Below, one piece after another: positions 31,487-43,249 of a DNA stretch of 64,000 nt (position 1 is its first letter; each line of letters begins with the position of its first letter). The notes under the pieces are model-generated. The model searched no databases. It saw only the letters and a program-made list of their open reading frames with translations, and was not told where the DNA came from. The stretch covers positions 56,782 through 120,781 of the forward strand of contig NZ_MJLZ01000006.1 in the NCBI RefSeq assembly GCF_003666245.1. The letters run 5' to 3'. The position numbers were made by a program, and so were the translations under genes. The DNA comes from Brenneria alni (GTDB lineage: Bacteria > Pseudomonadota > Gammaproteobacteria > Enterobacterales > Enterobacteriaceae).

Positions 31487-32542
31487 TTAGCGATGGTGGC
31501 CGTAAGCGCGAGGCTTGGTGTAATAATCAATCAGCGGCACGGTAATATTTGCCAGCAATACCGCAAAGGCAATCCCGTCAGGATAACCGCCGTAGGTTCT
31601 GATCAACCAGACCAATAGCCCCGTCAGAGCGCCGAAAATCAGGCGGCCTTTATTGGTGGTAGAGGCGGTGACCGGGTCGGTGGCGATAAAGAACGCGCCC
31701 AGCATAGTGGCGCCGGAGAACAGATGTAGCAGCGGCGGCGCGCATTTTTCTGGTGACAGCATCCAGCCCAGTAAAGCGCACAACATCAGCGTAAGCAGAA
31801 AACTGGCGGGGATATGCCAGCGGATAGTTCCCCGTAGCAACAGGAACAGACCGCCGATCAGAAAGCCGATGTTAACCCACTGCCAGCCAACACCGGCAAT
31901 AGCGCCGGAAAATAAGGGTTGCTGAAGAATATATTCTGGCTGATGGCCTGAGCGTAACGCCGTTTTGAACGTATCCAGCGGAGTTGCCTGACTGACGCCA
32001 TCAACCGTTAGCATCAGTTGTTGTACCGAATGCCCTGAAGGCGTATGCCCGGTGAAGATGGTCAGCAGCGCGTCGTAGAAACCGACGGGAAGGCTCTGAA
32101 GCGGCGTGGGAGGCAGCCAGCTCGTCATCTGAACCGGAAACGAAATCAGCAACACGACATAACCTATCATGGCCGGGTTAAACGGATTTTGCCCCAGCCC
32201 GCCATAGAGTTGTTTGGCAATCACAATGGCAAACGCGGTGCCTATGACCACCATCCACCAGGGCGCCAGAGGCGGCAAACTGATACCGAGCAAAATACCG
32301 GTCAATAAAGCCGAATTGTCGGCCAGTATGGTGCGAACGTTGAATTTTCTAAGTGACAATGTCACTGATTCGGCAATCAACGCGGTAACCACCGCCAGAA
32401 AAACCTGAATCAGTGAGCCATAACCAAAGAAATAATACTGTGCCAACATGCCGGGAATACAGGCAATGATCACCAGCAACATGATGCGCTGAGTGCGCTG
32501 CTGATTATGCGTAAAAGGTGAACTCGCAATCTTGAAAGCCAT
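31487..32542 (-). CDS. rsxD: RsxD (RnfD), FMN-bearing membrane subunit
   Basis: 351 residues, homologous to NqrB, with about nine membrane segments. The covalent FMN site is probably the Thr in GVSQATPLD. Conserved segments include [32 protein letters not shown] and [12 protein letters not shown]. It joins rsxC directly (stop and start are adjacent). A perfect matS site lies inside the coding sequence at 32353-32365. Confidence 0.97.
   Translation of the reverse strand: MAFKIASSPFTHNQQRTQRIMLLVIIACIPGMLAQYYFFGYGSLIQVFLAVVTALIAESVTLSLRKFNVRTILADNSALLTGILLGISLPPLAPWWMVVIGTAFAIVIAKQLYGGLGQNPFNPAMIGYVVLLISFPVQMTSWLPPTPLQSLPVGFYDALLTIFTGHTPSGHSVQQLMLTVDGVSQATPLDTFKTALRSGHQPEYILQQPLFSGAIAGVGWQWVNIGFLIGGLFLLLRGTIRWHIPASFLLTLMLCALLGWMLSPEKCAPPLLHLFSGATMLGAFFIATDPVTASTTNKGRLIFGALTGLLVWLIRTYGGYPDGIAFAVLLANITVPLIDYYTKPRAYGHHR
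32353..32365. other. matS site (MatP binding), inside rsxD
   Basis: GTGACAATGTCAC is a perfect match to the MatP consensus GTGACRNYGTCAC. matS sites organise the Ter macrodomain of enterobacterial chromosomes. Confidence 0.85.
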
Positions 32543-34486
32543 TTATTCCTCTGGAGACGTCGATGAAGCCTGTGCCGCCTTGCGGGCTTTCACTCGCGCA
32601 ATAGCCGCGGCAACGGCGGCTTTGCGTGGATCAACCGGCGCCTCAGCCGAGCCGTTGCTGGTTTCCGGTGGTGACGCCACCGGGGTTTCGCCGTTCGCTT
32701 CGGCCTGCTGTGCCGCCTTGCGGGCTTTCACTCGCGCAATGGCCTCGGCAACGGCGGCTTTGCGTGGATCGACGACAATATCAGGCCTGGCTTCGGCGGA
32801 TACCGTCTGATTGGCCCGTGCCTGTGCCTTGCGGGCGGCACGGGCGGCAATAACCGCGCTGTTATCCGGTTGCTGGCCTGACGCGATCTCAATAACCGGT
32901 TGAGCCGTTGTCTGCTGGCGGCGTACTCTATCCAGCGCGGCTTGTACGGCTTGCCTGTCACTGTCTGTAACACCGGCGGCAGCCTGCTTATGACGCTGTT
33001 CCCGCGCCTGCTTTTCACGTTCAAGACGTGCTTGCTTGGCCTCAAAGCGGGCTTTGGCCTGCGCGGCGCGCAGGCCTTCTTCATCTATTACCCGAATTTC
33101 CGCCTTTTCCTGCCGGTAATACTGCACCAACGGGATATTACTGGGACAAACATAGGCGCAGGCACCGCATTCAATGCAGTCAAACAGATGATGATCGCGC
33201 GCTTTTTCATGTTCTTGTCCACGACTAAACCAGTACAATTGCTGAGGTAGTAACCCCGCCGGACAAGCATCGGCGCATTTGCTACAGCGGATGCAGGATT
33301 GCTCCTCAGCGACGGGTTCTATCTCTGCATGTGACGGCGCAAGAATACAGTTGCTGATTTTGACGATGGGGACATCCAGTGAAGGCAGCGTGAAACCCAT
33401 CAACGGGCCGCCCATAATCACCATTGGCTGTTGTTGATTGATGTGGAACCCGGCGTGTTTCAGTAAATGGCTAACAGGGGTGCCCAATCTGGCCCATACA
33501 TTGCCTGGCTGACGCAATGCTTCGCCTGTCAGCGTCACTACCCGTTCGGTCAGCGGTTCGCCATCAATAATGGCGCGTTTGATGGCAAAGGCAGTGCCGA
33601 CATTTTGCATCAGTATGCCAATGGCGGCGGAGTGTTTACCAAAGGGAACTTCTTTGCCGGTTAAAATTTTGGTGAGCTGTTTGGCGCCGCCAGACGGATA
33701 TTTGGTGGGAATAACGCGTAAATGGATATCCGAACGCGAGTTCAACGCCTGTTGCAGCGCCGCTATGGCTTCTGGCTTATTATCTTCAATACCAATCAGG
33801 ATACGTTGTGGCTGCAACAGGTAGGCGAGAATATCGATGCCCTGGAGGATTTCATCGGCGTGCTCCTGCATCAATCGGTCATCGGCGGTAATATAGGGTT
33901 CACACTCGGCGGCATTGATGATCAGCGTTTCAATACCGCGCAGACCGCCCTGTAGTTTGGCCGCAGTAGGAAAACCAGCGCCGCCTAAGCCTGCAATGCC
34001 CGACTGATGCAAGTGAGTAAGCAGGGTATCCACAGACCGAGTGAGATAATCGCTGAGGGGATGGCGTTCACACCAACGGTCTTCCCCATCGGGGGCGAGG
34101 ATCACGCTCAATTCAGGCAAAGCGGAAGGATGTGCCGTCATGTGCTGGCGAATGGCGCTTACCGTGCCTGATGTCGGCGCATGGACGGGTAATGTTCTGC
34201 CTTTACCCAGCGTGAGAGGCTGACCACGCAATACCTTATCGCCAGCCTTTACGCACAGTTCGCCTTCCGGCCCGAGATGCTGTTTGAGCGGAATAATAAA
34301 CTGTTCCGGCAGCGGTATGACGCGTAACGGAATCTGACTGGATTGCGTTTTCATTTCCGGTGGATGAATTCCACCATTAAAATCCCAAATCCTCTCTTTT
34401 GTTATAACAGGCGTCCTGCCCGTTTCCCCGCGGGCCGTTGCAGGCGACGTTGAAAATCTTTTTATAACGGTAAACAGCTTAAACAT
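32543..34486 (-). CDS. rsxC: RsxC (RnfC), NADH-oxidising iron-sulfur flavoprotein subunit
   Basis: 647 residues, shorter than the 740 of E. coli RsxC because the C-terminal repeat region is shorter. Rnf barrel/soluble domain with [16 protein letters not shown] (NADH/FMN fold), [14 protein letters not shown], and two [4Fe-4S] motifs [17 protein letters not shown] and [16 protein letters not shown] at about residues 370-420. The tail is Ala/Lys/Arg-rich with two copies of [21 protein letters not shown] (one residue differs). It overlaps rsxB by eight bases. Confidence 0.97.
   Translation of the reverse strand: MFKLFTVIKRFSTSPATARGETGRTPVITKERIWDFNGGIHPPEMKTQSSQIPLRVIPLPEQFIIPLKQHLGPEGELCVKAGDKVLRGQPLTLGKGRTLPVHAPTSGTVSAIRQHMTAHPSALPELSVILAPDGEDRWCERHPLSDYLTRSVDTLLTHLHQSGIAGLGGAGFPTAAKLQGGLRGIETLIINAAECEPYITADDRLMQEHADEILQGIDILAYLLQPQRILIGIEDNKPEAIAALQQALNSRSDIHLRVIPTKYPSGGAKQLTKILTGKEVPFGKHSAAIGILMQNVGTAFAIKRAIIDGEPLTERVVTLTGEALRQPGNVWARLGTPVSHLLKHAGFHINQQQPMVIMGGPLMGFTLPSLDVPIVKISNCILAPSHAEIEPVAEEQSCIRCSKCADACPAGLLPQQLYWFSRGQEHEKARDHHLFDCIECGACAYVCPSNIPLVQYYRQEKAEIRVIDEEGLRAAQAKARFEAKQARLEREKQAREQRHKQAAAGVTDSDRQAVQAALDRVRRQQTTAQPVIEIASGQQPDNSAVIAARAARKAQARANQTVSAEARPDIVVDPRKAAVAEAIARVKARKAAQQAEANGETPVASPPETSNGSAEAPVDPRKAAVAAAIARVKARKAAQASSTSPEE
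32571..32632 (-). repeat. Direct repeat copy 1 in the rsxC tail
   Basis: 62 bases coding for a [24 protein letters not shown] unit. The second copy at 32709-32770 differs at about two positions. A partial third unit lies near 32822-32860. Copy number of this unit varies among RsxC proteins. Confidence 0.8.
32709..32770 (-). repeat. Direct repeat copy 2 in the rsxC tail
   Basis: 62-base second copy of the rsxC tail unit, about 97 per cent identical to 32571-32632, in frame. Confidence 0.8.
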
Positions 34487-35057
34487 GGTGTTCTACTTGA
34501 ATAACGCGTACCGGAATGGTGTTGAGATCCCATTTCCAGGTTGCGGGCGTCGGGACGATAGGCCGCAGTTCAATACAATCCGTGGGGCAAGGAGAGACGC
34601 ACAGATCGCAGCCAGTGCATAAATCACTGACAACGGTATGCACCGCTTTGGTACTGCCGATAATGGCATCGACCGGGCAAGCCTGAATGCATTTTGTACA
34701 GCCAATACAGTTGCTTTCGTCAATCCAGGCAACTTTTCGTTCGGGATGCCGCGCAGAACTGTCCTCATCAAGCGGCTGCGGGTCAATATTTAGCTTTTCA
34801 GCCAGTTTCAGCATCACCGCTTCGCCACCGGGCACACATTTATTGATGCTTTCTCCATTCAGGGACACGGCTTCGGCATAAGGTCGGCAGCCGGGATAGC
34901 CGCACTGGCCGCACTGGCTCTGTGGCAACATGGCTTCAACCTGCTCAACCACAGGATCTTCCTCCACCTGAAAACGGCGTGAGGCATAGCCGAGGACTAA
35001 ACCGAAAAACAGGGCGAGCGAACTGAGCGCCGCGATGGCGATCCAAATAGCCGTCAT
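34479..35057 (-). CDS. rsxB: RsxB (RnfB), ferredoxin-like iron-sulfur subunit
   Basis: 192 residues. N-terminal membrane anchor ([20 protein letters not shown]), a 4Fe-4S domain ([20 protein letters not shown]), then two ferredoxin motifs [16 protein letters not shown] and [18 protein letters not shown]. It overlaps rsxC (8 bases) and rsxA (1 base). Confidence 0.97.
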   Translation of the reverse strand: MTAIWIAIAALSSLALFFGLVLGYASRRFQVEEDPVVEQVEAMLPQSQCGQCGYPGCRPYAEAVSLNGESINKCVPGGEAVMLKLAEKLNIDPQPLDEDSSARHPERKVAWIDESNCIGCTKCIQACPVDAIIGSTKAVHTVVSDLCTGCDLCVSPCPTDCIELRPIVPTPATWKWDLNTIPVRVIQVEHHV

Positions 35058-35638
35058 CAGAATTTCACCAGTCCGGTAAAGCCCATAAACGCCAGCGACA
35101 TCAACCCGGCGGTAATGAGGGCGATTGAGGAGCCGCGAAAAGGGGCGGGAACGTCAGAAACGGTAAGGCGCTCGCGGATGGCGGCAAACAGCACCATAAC
35201 AAAAGAAAAACCGGCTGCTGCCCCGAAACCATAGATGGTTGATTGCAGAAAACCATGCGACATATTGACATTGAGTAACACAACCCCTAATACGGCGCAA
35301 TTGGTGGTAATCAGCGGCAGGAAAATACCCAGCAAACGGTAAAGCTCCGGGCTGGTTTTACGCACCACCAGTTCGGAAAACTGTACCACTACGGCCAGTA
35401 CCAGAATGAAAGCCATCGTTCGCAGGTAGACGATATTGAGCGGCACCAGGATAAATTCGTTGATTATCCATGAGAACATGGAGCCAAGCGTCATCACGAA
35501 GGTGGTGGCCAACCCCATGCCAATGGCCGTTTCCAATTTTTTGGAAACACCCATAAACGGACACAGCCCCAGGAATTTCACTAAAACGAAATTGTTCACC
35601 AGGAGGGCGCTAACAAATAACAGTGCGTATTCGGTCAT
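35057..35638 (-). CDS. rsxA: RsxA (RnfA), membrane subunit
   Basis: 193 residues, the family length. Six membrane segments, homologous to RsxE and NqrE; the family elements [20 protein letters not shown] and [12 protein letters not shown] are present, with cysteines that in Rnf/Nqr hold a membrane Fe-S cluster. First gene of rsxABCDGE-nth. Confidence 0.97.
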   Translation of the reverse strand: MTEYALLFVSALLVNNFVLVKFLGLCPFMGVSKKLETAIGMGLATTFVMTLGSMFSWIINEFILVPLNIVYLRTMAFILVLAVVVQFSELVVRKTSPELYRLLGIFLPLITTNCAVLGVVLLNVNMSHGFLQSTIYGFGAAAGFSFVMVLFAAIRERLTVSDVPAPFRGSSIALITAGLMSLAFMGFTGLVKF

Positions 35639-35974
35639 TACTATGCCTAAAAAACAAAACCTGCATATTATCGGGTATTGTCAGGCTTTCGACAACATAC
35701 CCAATGTAGGGATATAGATGAAAAACTGGGTAGATCTGATATCCGAACCAATATAAAGAAACGGAAAGGTCATCAGGCGGTGATGGCGGAGGGAGTTCAA
35801 AAAGATTGAATATGCATAACTATTTTCGATGTTGCAGCACCGTCGCCGTATTGATTACACCACATAATGCCATACCGATTTGGGAACACATGCTAAATCA
35901 ATAAGTATTTTAAGCAATGGGTGCAGAAAGCGGCAAGGCGGGCGACCGGAGTCGCCCGTCACAGTATGACCGTA
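35639..35974. other. Intergenic region between rsxA and araA
   Basis: 336 bases: the rsx operon promoter on the right of rsxA and the araA terminator hairpin (35940-35957). I see no araD, no other gene and no repeat in it. Confidence 0.5.
35940..35957 (-). terminator. Hairpin after araA
   Basis: GGGCGAC, loop CGGA and GTCGCCC form a perfect 7-bp stem 17 bases after the araA stop on the minus strand. The T-run is poor. It suggests that the araBA operon ends here. Confidence 0.5.
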
Positions 35975-37480
35975 TCAACAGCCACAGAGTTTGTAGTACA
36001 CCTCGTTCCAGCGCAGCGCGTCTTTGAAATCAGGGAGCCGGGTATCATTGTCGATCACCAGTAATTCAATATTCTGCATTTCAGCGTATAGACGCATATA
36101 ATCCACATCCAATGCCTGGCTGAATACCGTATGATGCGCCCCACCGGCTAAAATCCAGGCTTCAGCCGCCACCTCCAGAGATGGTTGGGCTTGCCAGATG
36201 GCGCGTGCGACGGGCAGTCTGGGTAATGGGCGGGGCTGTTCGATGGCATCCACCAGATTAACCAGCATTCTGAAACGATCCCCCATATCGATAACGCTGG
36301 CATTGAGGGAGAGACCGGCAGGCGTGGAGAAAATCAGACGGGCAGGATCGGCTTTGCCGCCAATGCCCAGATGCTGTGCATCCACACTGGGTTTCTGTTC
36401 TTTCGCAATGCTGGGGCACACTTCCAGCATATGGGAACCCACGACCAAATTGTTACCGCTCTGGAAGTGGTAGGTGTAATCCTCCATAAACGACGTACCA
36501 CCCTGTAATCCGTCGGCCATGACTTTCATGATGCGCAACAAAGCAGCGGTTTTCCAGTCGCCTTCGCCGCCGAAACCATAGCCTTGCTGCATCAGGCGCT
36601 GTACCGCCAGACCGGGCAACTGCTTCAGCCCACACAGATTTTCAAAATCTGTGGTGAAAGCTTTATAGCCGCCTTGTTCCAGAAAACGCCGCATACCCAG
36701 TTCAATTTGTGCTGCATCCAGCAGGTTTTGACGGTTGGGGCCATGAAGTTTTACGGCATCCGTTAAGTGATAGCTGGCTTCATACTCTTCAACCAGCGTA
36801 TTGATATCGCCTTTGGCGACGGCATCAACCTCGCTGGTCAAATCACCCAGCCCCCAGGCGCTGACGGAATAACCGAACTGAATCTGCGCACTGACCTTAT
36901 CACCCTCCGTCACCGCCACTTCGCGCATGTTGTCGCCAAAACGGGCAATTTTCAGCCGTTTACTTTCCTGAATGGCGGCCGCCACCCTCATCCATTTGGC
37001 GATGCGTTCATGGGCATGTCTATCCTGCCAGTGACCAACAATAACCTGATGCGGCAGACGCATTCGTGCGCCAATGAAGCCAAATTCCCGGCCACCGTGC
37101 GCGGTCTGGTTCAGGTTCATAAAATCCATATCCATGGTATCCCACGGAATTTCCGCGTTGAACTGCGTATGAAATTGCAATAGCGGCTTGTTAAGAAGAC
37201 TAAGCCCACCGATCCACATCTTGGCGGGAGAGAAAGTGTGCAGCCAGGTGAGCAGGCCGATACAGCTATCCTGATAGTTGGCGTCACGACACAGCGAGAT
37301 AATTTCGTCCGGTGTTTTTACCAGTGGTTTAAGTACCAGTTTTACCGGCAGAGCTGCTTGCTGATTCAGACCGGCGACAACGCATTCCGCATTCTCTTTT
37401 ACCTGACGTAAGGTTTCTGGCCCATAAAGAGGCTGGCTGCCAATAACAAACCAGACTTCAAGCGGTTTAAAATGATCCAT
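35975..37480 (-). CDS. araA: L-arabinose isomerase
   Basis: 501 residues, the E. coli length. It converts L-arabinose to L-ribulose (Mn2+). Family segments: [70 protein letters not shown] with a metal-binding Glu, [12 protein letters not shown] with the other Glu, [11 protein letters not shown] and [10 protein letters not shown] with metal-binding His residues. It follows araB with a 50-base gap. No araD follows. Confidence 0.98.
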   Translation of the reverse strand: MDHFKPLEVWFVIGSQPLYGPETLRQVKENAECVVAGLNQQAALPVKLVLKPLVKTPDEIISLCRDANYQDSCIGLLTWLHTFSPAKMWIGGLSLLNKPLLQFHTQFNAEIPWDTMDMDFMNLNQTAHGGREFGFIGARMRLPHQVIVGHWQDRHAHERIAKWMRVAAAIQESKRLKIARFGDNMREVAVTEGDKVSAQIQFGYSVSAWGLGDLTSEVDAVAKGDINTLVEEYEASYHLTDAVKLHGPNRQNLLDAAQIELGMRRFLEQGGYKAFTTDFENLCGLKQLPGLAVQRLMQQGYGFGGEGDWKTAALLRIMKVMADGLQGGTSFMEDYTYHFQSGNNLVVGSHMLEVCPSIAKEQKPSVDAQHLGIGGKADPARLIFSTPAGLSLNASVIDMGDRFRMLVNLVDAIEQPRPLPRLPVARAIWQAQPSLEVAAEAWILAGGAHHTVFSQALDVDYMRLYAEMQNIELLVIDNDTRLPDFKDALRWNEVYYKLCGC

Positions 37481-37530
37481 GATGACTCCTGTTTATTCCC
37501 GGCGGGAAGAGAATGAAAATTGACCGGTGA

Positions 37531-39216
37531 TTAAGCATCAGCGTTGCGCTTCGCGTTGTAAGCCGGTTCGGCCAGACGGCACCACTGTTGATAACGTTGG
37601 TAAAGCCGTTGGTAGTGTGCGACGCGTCGGCTATCTGGCAGTAATGTTCGCTCAATACGGCTGGACATATGGTGCTGTGCGGTTGGGATATCGGCATGAA
37701 CACCCGCGGCGACGGCGGCGAAGATGGCCGCCCCCAGCGCACAGCACTGGTCGGACGCCACAATTTGCAAGGGACGGTTCATCACATCGGTACAGACCTG
37801 CATGATGGTGGGGGACTTCCGGGCGATGCCGCCGAGCGCCAGAATGTTCTCAACCGGAACGCCCTGTTGTTCAAAACACTCCATAATGGCGCGGGCGCCA
37901 AAGGCCGTGGCGGCAATAAATCCGCCAAACAGGGTGGGAGCATCCGTACCCAGATTGAGATCGGTGATGACGCCTTTTAACCGCTGGTTGGCGAAAGGTG
38001 TTCTGCGGCCATTAAACCAGTCAAGTACCACCGGCAGATGATCCAGGGTCGGATTTTCAGCCCAGGCCTGAGTGAGCCGCTCAAGCAATCTGGCCTCTGT
38101 AGCCTGCAACTGTGGCTTGAGCTGCGGGTGATCGTTGGCCGCTTGCTGTAGCGGCCAGTTTAACAGTCGGCCAAACCAGGCGTACATATCGCCAAAGGCG
38201 GACTGTCCGGCCTCCAGCCCGATATAGCCGGGCACCACGCTGCCATCGACCTGACCGCAGATCCCCTTGATCGCCCGATCGCCAATGCGTGCTTCATCGG
38301 CAATCAGGATGTCGCAGGTTGACGTGCCGATCACTTTAACCAGCGTATAGGGCTGCGCCCCTGCGCCAACGGTGCCGACATGGCAGTCAAATGCCCCGCC
38401 TGAGATAACCACCGTTTCTGGCAGGCCGAGCCGTTTCGCCCATTCGGGCGTGAGAGTGCCGACGGGCAGATCGGCTGTCCAGGTGTCGGTAAACAGAGGG
38501 TAGTGCAGATTTTCGGTCAGACAGGGATCGAGCGCGTGCAAGAACGCTTTTGGCGGCACACCGCCCCAGTCAGGGTGCCAGAGCGATTTATGCCCGGCGC
38601 TGCAACGGCCACGTTTGATGTCATGGGGGGCGTGGGTGCCAGAGAGCAGGGCGGGCACCCAGTCGCACAGTTCGACCCAGGACACCGCAGCCTGACGGAC
38701 GGCGGCATCTTCACGTGATAAGTGGAGTATTTTTGCCCAGAACCATTCAGAGGAGTATACCCCGCCGATATAACGAGTGTAATCGGCAAACTGACCACTG
38801 CGGCACAGCGTGGTAATCGCTTCCGATTCCTCTATCGCCGTGTGATCTTTCCACAGCACAAACATGGCATTGGGGTTGTCGGCGAATTCAGGGCGTAATG
38901 CCAGAATGTTACCCTGTTGATCAATCGGGGCCGGTGTGGAGCCGGTTGAATCGACACCGATGCCGAAGACCTGTTGACGCTGCCCGGCGGTCAGGCGTTC
39001 CACCACGGCACGAATAGCCTGTTCCAGTGATTCAATATAATCCAGAGGATGGTGTCGGAATTGGTTATTCGCCGGTTGGCAATATTTTTCTTCGCGCCAG
39101 CGGGGGTAATAAACCACATCTGTTGCTAATTCTTGCCCGGTTTGACAGTCAACGGCTAAGGCGCGTACCGAATCGCTGCCAAAGTCGAGGCCAATCGTAA
39201 TCGCATCCGCACTCAT
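37531..39216 (-). CDS. araB: L-ribulokinase
   Basis: 561 residues from ATG 39216 ([20 protein letters not shown]), chosen because AGGAG lies eight bases upstream; the frame also opens at 39234. FGGY-family kinase phosphorylating L-ribulose. ATP-binding start [31 protein letters not shown], the catalytic Asp region [15 protein letters not shown], and [13 protein letters not shown] near the C-terminus. It is transcribed divergently from araF. The next step, ribulose-5-phosphate 4-epimerase (AraD), is not in this window. Confidence 0.97.
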   Translation of the reverse strand: MSADAITIGLDFGSDSVRALAVDCQTGQELATDVVYYPRWREEKYCQPANNQFRHHPLDYIESLEQAIRAVVERLTAGQRQQVFGIGVDSTGSTPAPIDQQGNILALRPEFADNPNAMFVLWKDHTAIEESEAITTLCRSGQFADYTRYIGGVYSSEWFWAKILHLSREDAAVRQAAVSWVELCDWVPALLSGTHAPHDIKRGRCSAGHKSLWHPDWGGVPPKAFLHALDPCLTENLHYPLFTDTWTADLPVGTLTPEWAKRLGLPETVVISGGAFDCHVGTVGAGAQPYTLVKVIGTSTCDILIADEARIGDRAIKGICGQVDGSVVPGYIGLEAGQSAFGDMYAWFGRLLNWPLQQAANDHPQLKPQLQATEARLLERLTQAWAENPTLDHLPVVLDWFNGRRTPFANQRLKGVITDLNLGTDAPTLFGGFIAATAFGARAIMECFEQQGVPVENILALGGIARKSPTIMQVCTDVMNRPLQIVASDQCCALGAAIFAAVAAGVHADIPTAQHHMSSRIERTLLPDSRRVAHYQRLYQRYQQWCRLAEPAYNAKRNADA

Positions 39217-39292
39217 TTCTTTGCTCCTGCTCATCCTGTCTTTATTGCTGTTTACGATAGACAGGGATACGCGGGGGCGTGAGGAACGGTTA

Positions 39293-39379
39293 GCTGGATG
39301 TATGTATTTTTCTGCCGCCCGTCGTCATTTTGTGAGGTTCGTCAAAAGTTAACGGCTGGTTAAATTCGCTGGATATATG
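39293..39379. promoter_or_regulatory. araB/araF divergent control region: CRP-like site and a repeated motif
   Basis: A CRP-like site TGTGAGGTTCGTCAAA lies at 39331-39346 (one mismatch in ten conserved bases). It is flanked by two copies of GCTGGATRTATG at 39293-39304 and 39368-39379, 75 bp apart in the same orientation. They are candidates for AraC half-sites, but do not match the E. coli araI consensus well. The remainder of the 373-base gap has no gene. Confidence 0.4.
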
Positions 39380-39589
39380 CACAAACCTGTCGTTGTTCCG
39401 CTATGTGATAACGCTCTATATTCTTGGCGAAAATAACAGCTAAAACATACAACGTCTGAATGCTGCTGCGTAAAGGACTTGCACTAACTCTGTGTTTTTT
39501 CTTTATCCAGACCGGAAATACCCTGCTGGAAACGATTACACTCCCAAGATCCTCTGGCGTGTAAAAAGATAAATATACCGGAGAACATC

Positions 39590-40573
39590 ATGCATAAATT
39601 CACTAAGGCGCTGGTAACGATTGGGCTGACTGCGCTTATGTCACAATCGGCTATCGCCGAAACCATGAAACTGGGATTTCTGGTTAAACAGCCAGAAGAA
39701 CCCTGGTTCCAGACAGAATGGAAATTTGCTGATAAGGCAGGAAAAGATCTCGGTTTTGACGTTATCAAAATCGCCGTCCCCGATGGCGAAAAAACCCTTA
39801 ATGCGATTGATAGCCTGGCGGCCAGCGGGGCGAAAGGTTTCGTGATTTGTACGCCTGACCCGAAATTAGGGCCTGCTATTGTCGCCAAAGCGCGTGGTTA
39901 TGATTTGAAAGTGATCGCGGTGGATGACCAGTTTGTTAATGCCAAAGGCCAGCCAATGGACACCGTTCCATTAGTGATGATGGCCGCCACCAAAATTGGC
40001 GAGCGTCAGGGGCAGGAGCTGTGGAACGAAATGAACAAACGCGGTTGGAAGGTTGATGAAACTGCGGTTATGGCGATCACGGCAAATGAACTGGATACCG
40101 CACGCCGTCGCACCTCCGGTTCGATGGCGGCGTTAAAAGCGGCGGGTTTCCCGGAAAAACAAATCTATCAGGTGCCAACCAAATCCAATGATATCCCAGG
40201 GGCATTTGACGCGGCCAACTCTATGCTGGTTCAACATCCTAAAGTGAAGAACTGGCTGATTGTCGGCATGAATGATAACACCGTGCTGGGGGGGGTGCGT
40301 GCCACAGAAGGTCAGGGCTTCAAGGCGTCCAATGTGGTTGGCATCGGTATCAACGGCGTGGATGCGATCAGTGAACTGTCGAAAGGACAGGCAACCGGCT
40401 TCTACGGTTCGCTGCTGCCAAGCCCGGATATCCACGGCTACAAAAGTATCCAGATGCTCAATGAGTGGATCACTAAAGGCGTGGAGCCGCAAAAATTCAC
40501 TGAAGTCACCGACGTCGTGCTGATCACCCGTGACAACTTCAAGGTCGAGCTGGAGAAAAAAGGGCTGATGTAA
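39590..40573 (+). CDS. araF: AraF, periplasmic L-arabinose-binding protein
   Basis: 327 residues with a Sec signal peptide cleaved after MSQSAIA-type end (about residue 23); mature start ETMKLGFLVKQPEEPWF, as in E. coli AraF. Periplasmic binding protein of the high-affinity AraFGH importer. Conserved segments: FVICTPDPKLGPAIV, VIAVDDQFVNAKG, IVGMNDNTVLGGVRATEG with sugar-contacting Asn/Asp. Strong operon position upstream of araG; divergent from araB. Confidence 0.98.
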   Translation: MHKFTKALVTIGLTALMSQSAIAETMKLGFLVKQPEEPWFQTEWKFADKAGKDLGFDVIKIAVPDGEKTLNAIDSLAASGAKGFVICTPDPKLGPAIVAKARGYDLKVIAVDDQFVNAKGQPMDTVPLVMMAATKIGERQGQELWNEMNKRGWKVDETAVMAITANELDTARRRTSGSMAALKAAGFPEKQIYQVPTKSNDIPGAFDAANSMLVQHPKVKNWLIVGMNDNTVLGGVRATEGQGFKASNVVGIGINGVDAISELSKGQATGFYGSLLPSPDIHGYKSIQMLNEWITKGVEPQKFTEVTDVVLITRDNFKVELEKKGLM

Positions 40574-40679
40574 TCACGGTGACCAAGAACCGTGTATCCC
40601 GGTCTTAACTGAACAGATTTCGGCAGGACATGGATGTCCGCCGTTTCTGCGGTAACGTGTTAACCAAGAGGAAACGGAA

Positions 40680-42203
40680 ATGACGGCACAGTCACCTTAT
40701 TTGTCGTTTCATGGTATTGGTAAAGAATTTCCCGGTGTTAAAGCGCTGGCGGATATCAGCTTTTCCTGTCAGGCAGGCCAGATCCATGCATTGATGGGGG
40801 AAAACGGGGCGGGCAAATCAACGTTGTTAAAAATCCTGAGCGGCAACTATTTGCCTTCTGCCGGAGAAATTCACATTCAGGGTAAGCCGGTGCAGTTCAA
40901 CAACACGATGGATGCCCTGAATGCCGGTGTAGCCATTATTTATCAGGAATTGCATCTGGTGCCGGAAATGACGGTGGCGGAGAATATTTACCTCGGCCAG
41001 TTACCGCATAAGTACGGCATGGTGAATTATTCGCTGCTGCGCTATGAGGCCAAATTGCAGCTTGAGCATCTGGGGCTGGATATCGATCCCGATACACCAC
41101 TCAAGTACCTTTCTATCGGTCAGTGGCAAATGGTGGAAATCGCCAAAGCACTGGCCCGTAACGCTAAAATTATTGCTTTTGATGAGCCGACCAGTTCGCT
41201 ATCCGCCCGTGAAATCGAACAACTGTTCCGGGTGATCGCTGAATTACGCCGCGAAGGGCGGATCATTCTGTATGTTTCGCACCGTATGGAAGAAATTTTC
41301 GCGTTGAGCGACGCCATCACGGTGTTTAAAGATGGCCGCTATGTGCGCACGTTTGAGGATATGCGACAGGTGAACCATGAATCGCTGGTGCAGGCGATGG
41401 TGGGGAGAAACCTAGGTGATATCTACGGGTATTCACCTCGTGCGCATGGCGAGGAACGGCTGACGTTGCAGGAAGTTAAGGCGCCGGGCGTGAAGTCAAC
41501 GATTTCACTGCATGTACGGCAAGGGGAAATCGTCGGGTTGTTCGGGCTGGTGGGCGCCGGACGTAGCGAACTGATGAAAGGGTTATTCGGCGCGACCAAA
41601 ATCACCAGCGGACAGGTGCTGTTGGATGGCCAGCCACTGGTGGTGAATTCCCCGATTGATGCGATCCGCCAGGGAGTCATGCTTTGCCCGGAAGATCGCA
41701 AGGCGGAGGGGATTATCGCCGTTCATTCGGTGCGCGACAACATTAACATCAGCGCACGGCGCAAGAGCCTGAAGGCCGGCTTTATCATTAATAACCCGTG
41801 GGAAGAGGAAAACGCGGCCCGCCGCATTCAGTCGCTAAACATTAAAACCCCTTCAGACGAACAACTGATGATGAATCTTTCCGGCGGTAACCAGCAGAAA
41901 ACCATTCTGGGCCGCTGGTTATCAGAAGAGATGAAGGTCATCTTGCTGGACGAGCCAACGCGTGGGATTGACGTAGGCGCCAAGCATGAAATTTATCACG
42001 TCATTTATGCGCTGGCGAAGCAAGGCATCGCCGTTCTGTTTGCCTCCAGCGATCTGCCGGAAGTGCTTGGCCTGGCTGACCGCATCGTTGTGATGCGTGA
42101 AGGCGCGGTATCCGGCGAACTTCTGCACGATGAAGCCACCGAGCAGAAAGTGCTGAGTCTGGCAATGTTACGAACCCCCGATATCGAACCTGCGGTTGCC
42201 TAA
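40680..42203 (+). CDS. araG: AraG, arabinose ABC transporter ATP-binding protein
   Basis: 507 residues with two ABC domains, as in the MglA/RbsA/AraG class. Domain 1 has Walker [10 protein letters not shown] near residue 41, a variant signature [15 protein letters not shown], and [11 protein letters not shown]. Domain 2 has the degenerate A-loop [16 protein letters not shown], the signature [14 protein letters not shown] and [20 protein letters not shown] precedes the start. It lies between araF (106-base gap) and araH (18-base gap). Confidence 0.98.
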   Translation: MTAQSPYLSFHGIGKEFPGVKALADISFSCQAGQIHALMGENGAGKSTLLKILSGNYLPSAGEIHIQGKPVQFNNTMDALNAGVAIIYQELHLVPEMTVAENIYLGQLPHKYGMVNYSLLRYEAKLQLEHLGLDIDPDTPLKYLSIGQWQMVEIAKALARNAKIIAFDEPTSSLSAREIEQLFRVIAELRREGRIILYVSHRMEEIFALSDAITVFKDGRYVRTFEDMRQVNHESLVQAMVGRNLGDIYGYSPRAHGEERLTLQEVKAPGVKSTISLHVRQGEIVGLFGLVGAGRSELMKGLFGATKITSGQVLLDGQPLVVNSPIDAIRQGVMLCPEDRKAEGIIAVHSVRDNINISARRKSLKAGFIINNPWEEENAARRIQSLNIKTPSDEQLMMNLSGGNQQKTILGRWLSEEMKVILLDEPTRGIDVGAKHEIYHVIYALAKQGIAVLFASSDLPEVLGLADRIVVMREGAVSGELLHDEATEQKVLSLAMLRTPDIEPAVA

Positions 42204-42221
42204 CCGCAAAGGAGCCAAATA

Positions 42222-43208
42222 ATGTCAACAGCTACGTCTGCGACTTCGGTGAAGAAGAAAACCGGTAACGGGATGTCCCGCGTTTGGGATAACTACGGCA
42301 TGTTGGTGGTGTTTGCCGTACTGTTTCTTGGATGTGCGATTTCTGTGCCGAATTTTGCCAGTTTTATCAATATGAAAGGATTGGGGCTGGCGATATCCAT
42401 GTCAGGCATGGTGGCCTGCGGCATGTTGTTCTGTCTGGCGTCCGGGGATTTTGACCTGTCTGTCGCGTCTATTATTGCCTGCGCCGGCGTGACCACGGCG
42501 GTGGTTATCAATATCAGTGAAAGTTTGTGGATCGGCGTGGGTGCCGGGTTATTGCTGGGCGCGGCATTCGGTTTAGTTAACGGCTTTATTATTGCGCGCC
42601 TAAAAATTAACGCCCTGATCACTACGCTGGCCACCATGCAGATCGCCCGCGGCCTGGCTTACATTATATCGGATGGTAAAGCCGTCGGTATTGAAGACGA
42701 GCGCTTCTTCGCGCTGGGCTATACCAACTGGCTGGGATTACCCGCGCCTATCTGGATTACCGTGGCGTGTATGATGCTGTTTGGACTGTTGCTGAACAAA
42801 ACCACCTTTGGGCGCAATACGCTGGCGATAGGGGGAAATGAAGAAGCCGCCCGTCTGGCGGGGGTTCCTGTGGTGCGCACGAAAATCATCATTTTCGCGC
42901 TTTCCGGTCTGGTATCCGCCGCTGCGGGCATCATTCTGGCATCACGTATGACCAGCGGCCAGCCGATGACCTCTCTTGGTTATGAACTGATCGTGATTTC
43001 GGCCTGTGTGCTGGGCGGAGTTTCATTGAAAGGCGGCATTGGTAAAATTTCCTATGTTGTCGCCGGGGTTCTGATTTTGGGGACGGTTGAAAATGCCATG
43101 AACCTACTGAATATTTCACCGTTCTCACAATATGTGGTGCGTGGTTTGATTCTGCTGGCCGCGGTTATCTTTGACCGTTACAAACAGTTGGCGAAGAAGA
43201 GCGTATAA
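42222..43208 (+). CDS. araH: AraH, arabinose ABC transporter permease
   Basis: 328 residues, about 9-10 membrane segments. Family elements: [20 protein letters not shown] near residue 65, [34 protein letters not shown] (the cytoplasmic EAA-like loop) and [19 protein letters not shown] precedes the start. Membrane partner of AraG/AraF. Confidence 0.98.
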   Translation: MSTATSATSVKKKTGNGMSRVWDNYGMLVVFAVLFLGCAISVPNFASFINMKGLGLAISMSGMVACGMLFCLASGDFDLSVASIIACAGVTTAVVINISESLWIGVGAGLLLGAAFGLVNGFIIARLKINALITTLATMQIARGLAYIISDGKAVGIEDERFFALGYTNWLGLPAPIWITVACMMLFGLLLNKTTFGRNTLAIGGNEEAARLAGVPVVRTKIIIFALSGLVSAAAGIILASRMTSGQPMTSLGYELIVISACVLGGVSLKGGIGKISYVVAGVLILGTVENAMNLLNISPFSQYVVRGLILLAAVIFDRYKQLAKKSV

Positions 43209-43249
43209 GCCAGGTTTATTCGTTTTTTTCTGCGTATTCCGGAGGTTTG

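Noticed and set aside
39217..39589. E. coli-type AraC half-sites (TAGC-N7-TCCATA)
   Set aside because: No convincing match on either strand; only the repeated motif is reported.
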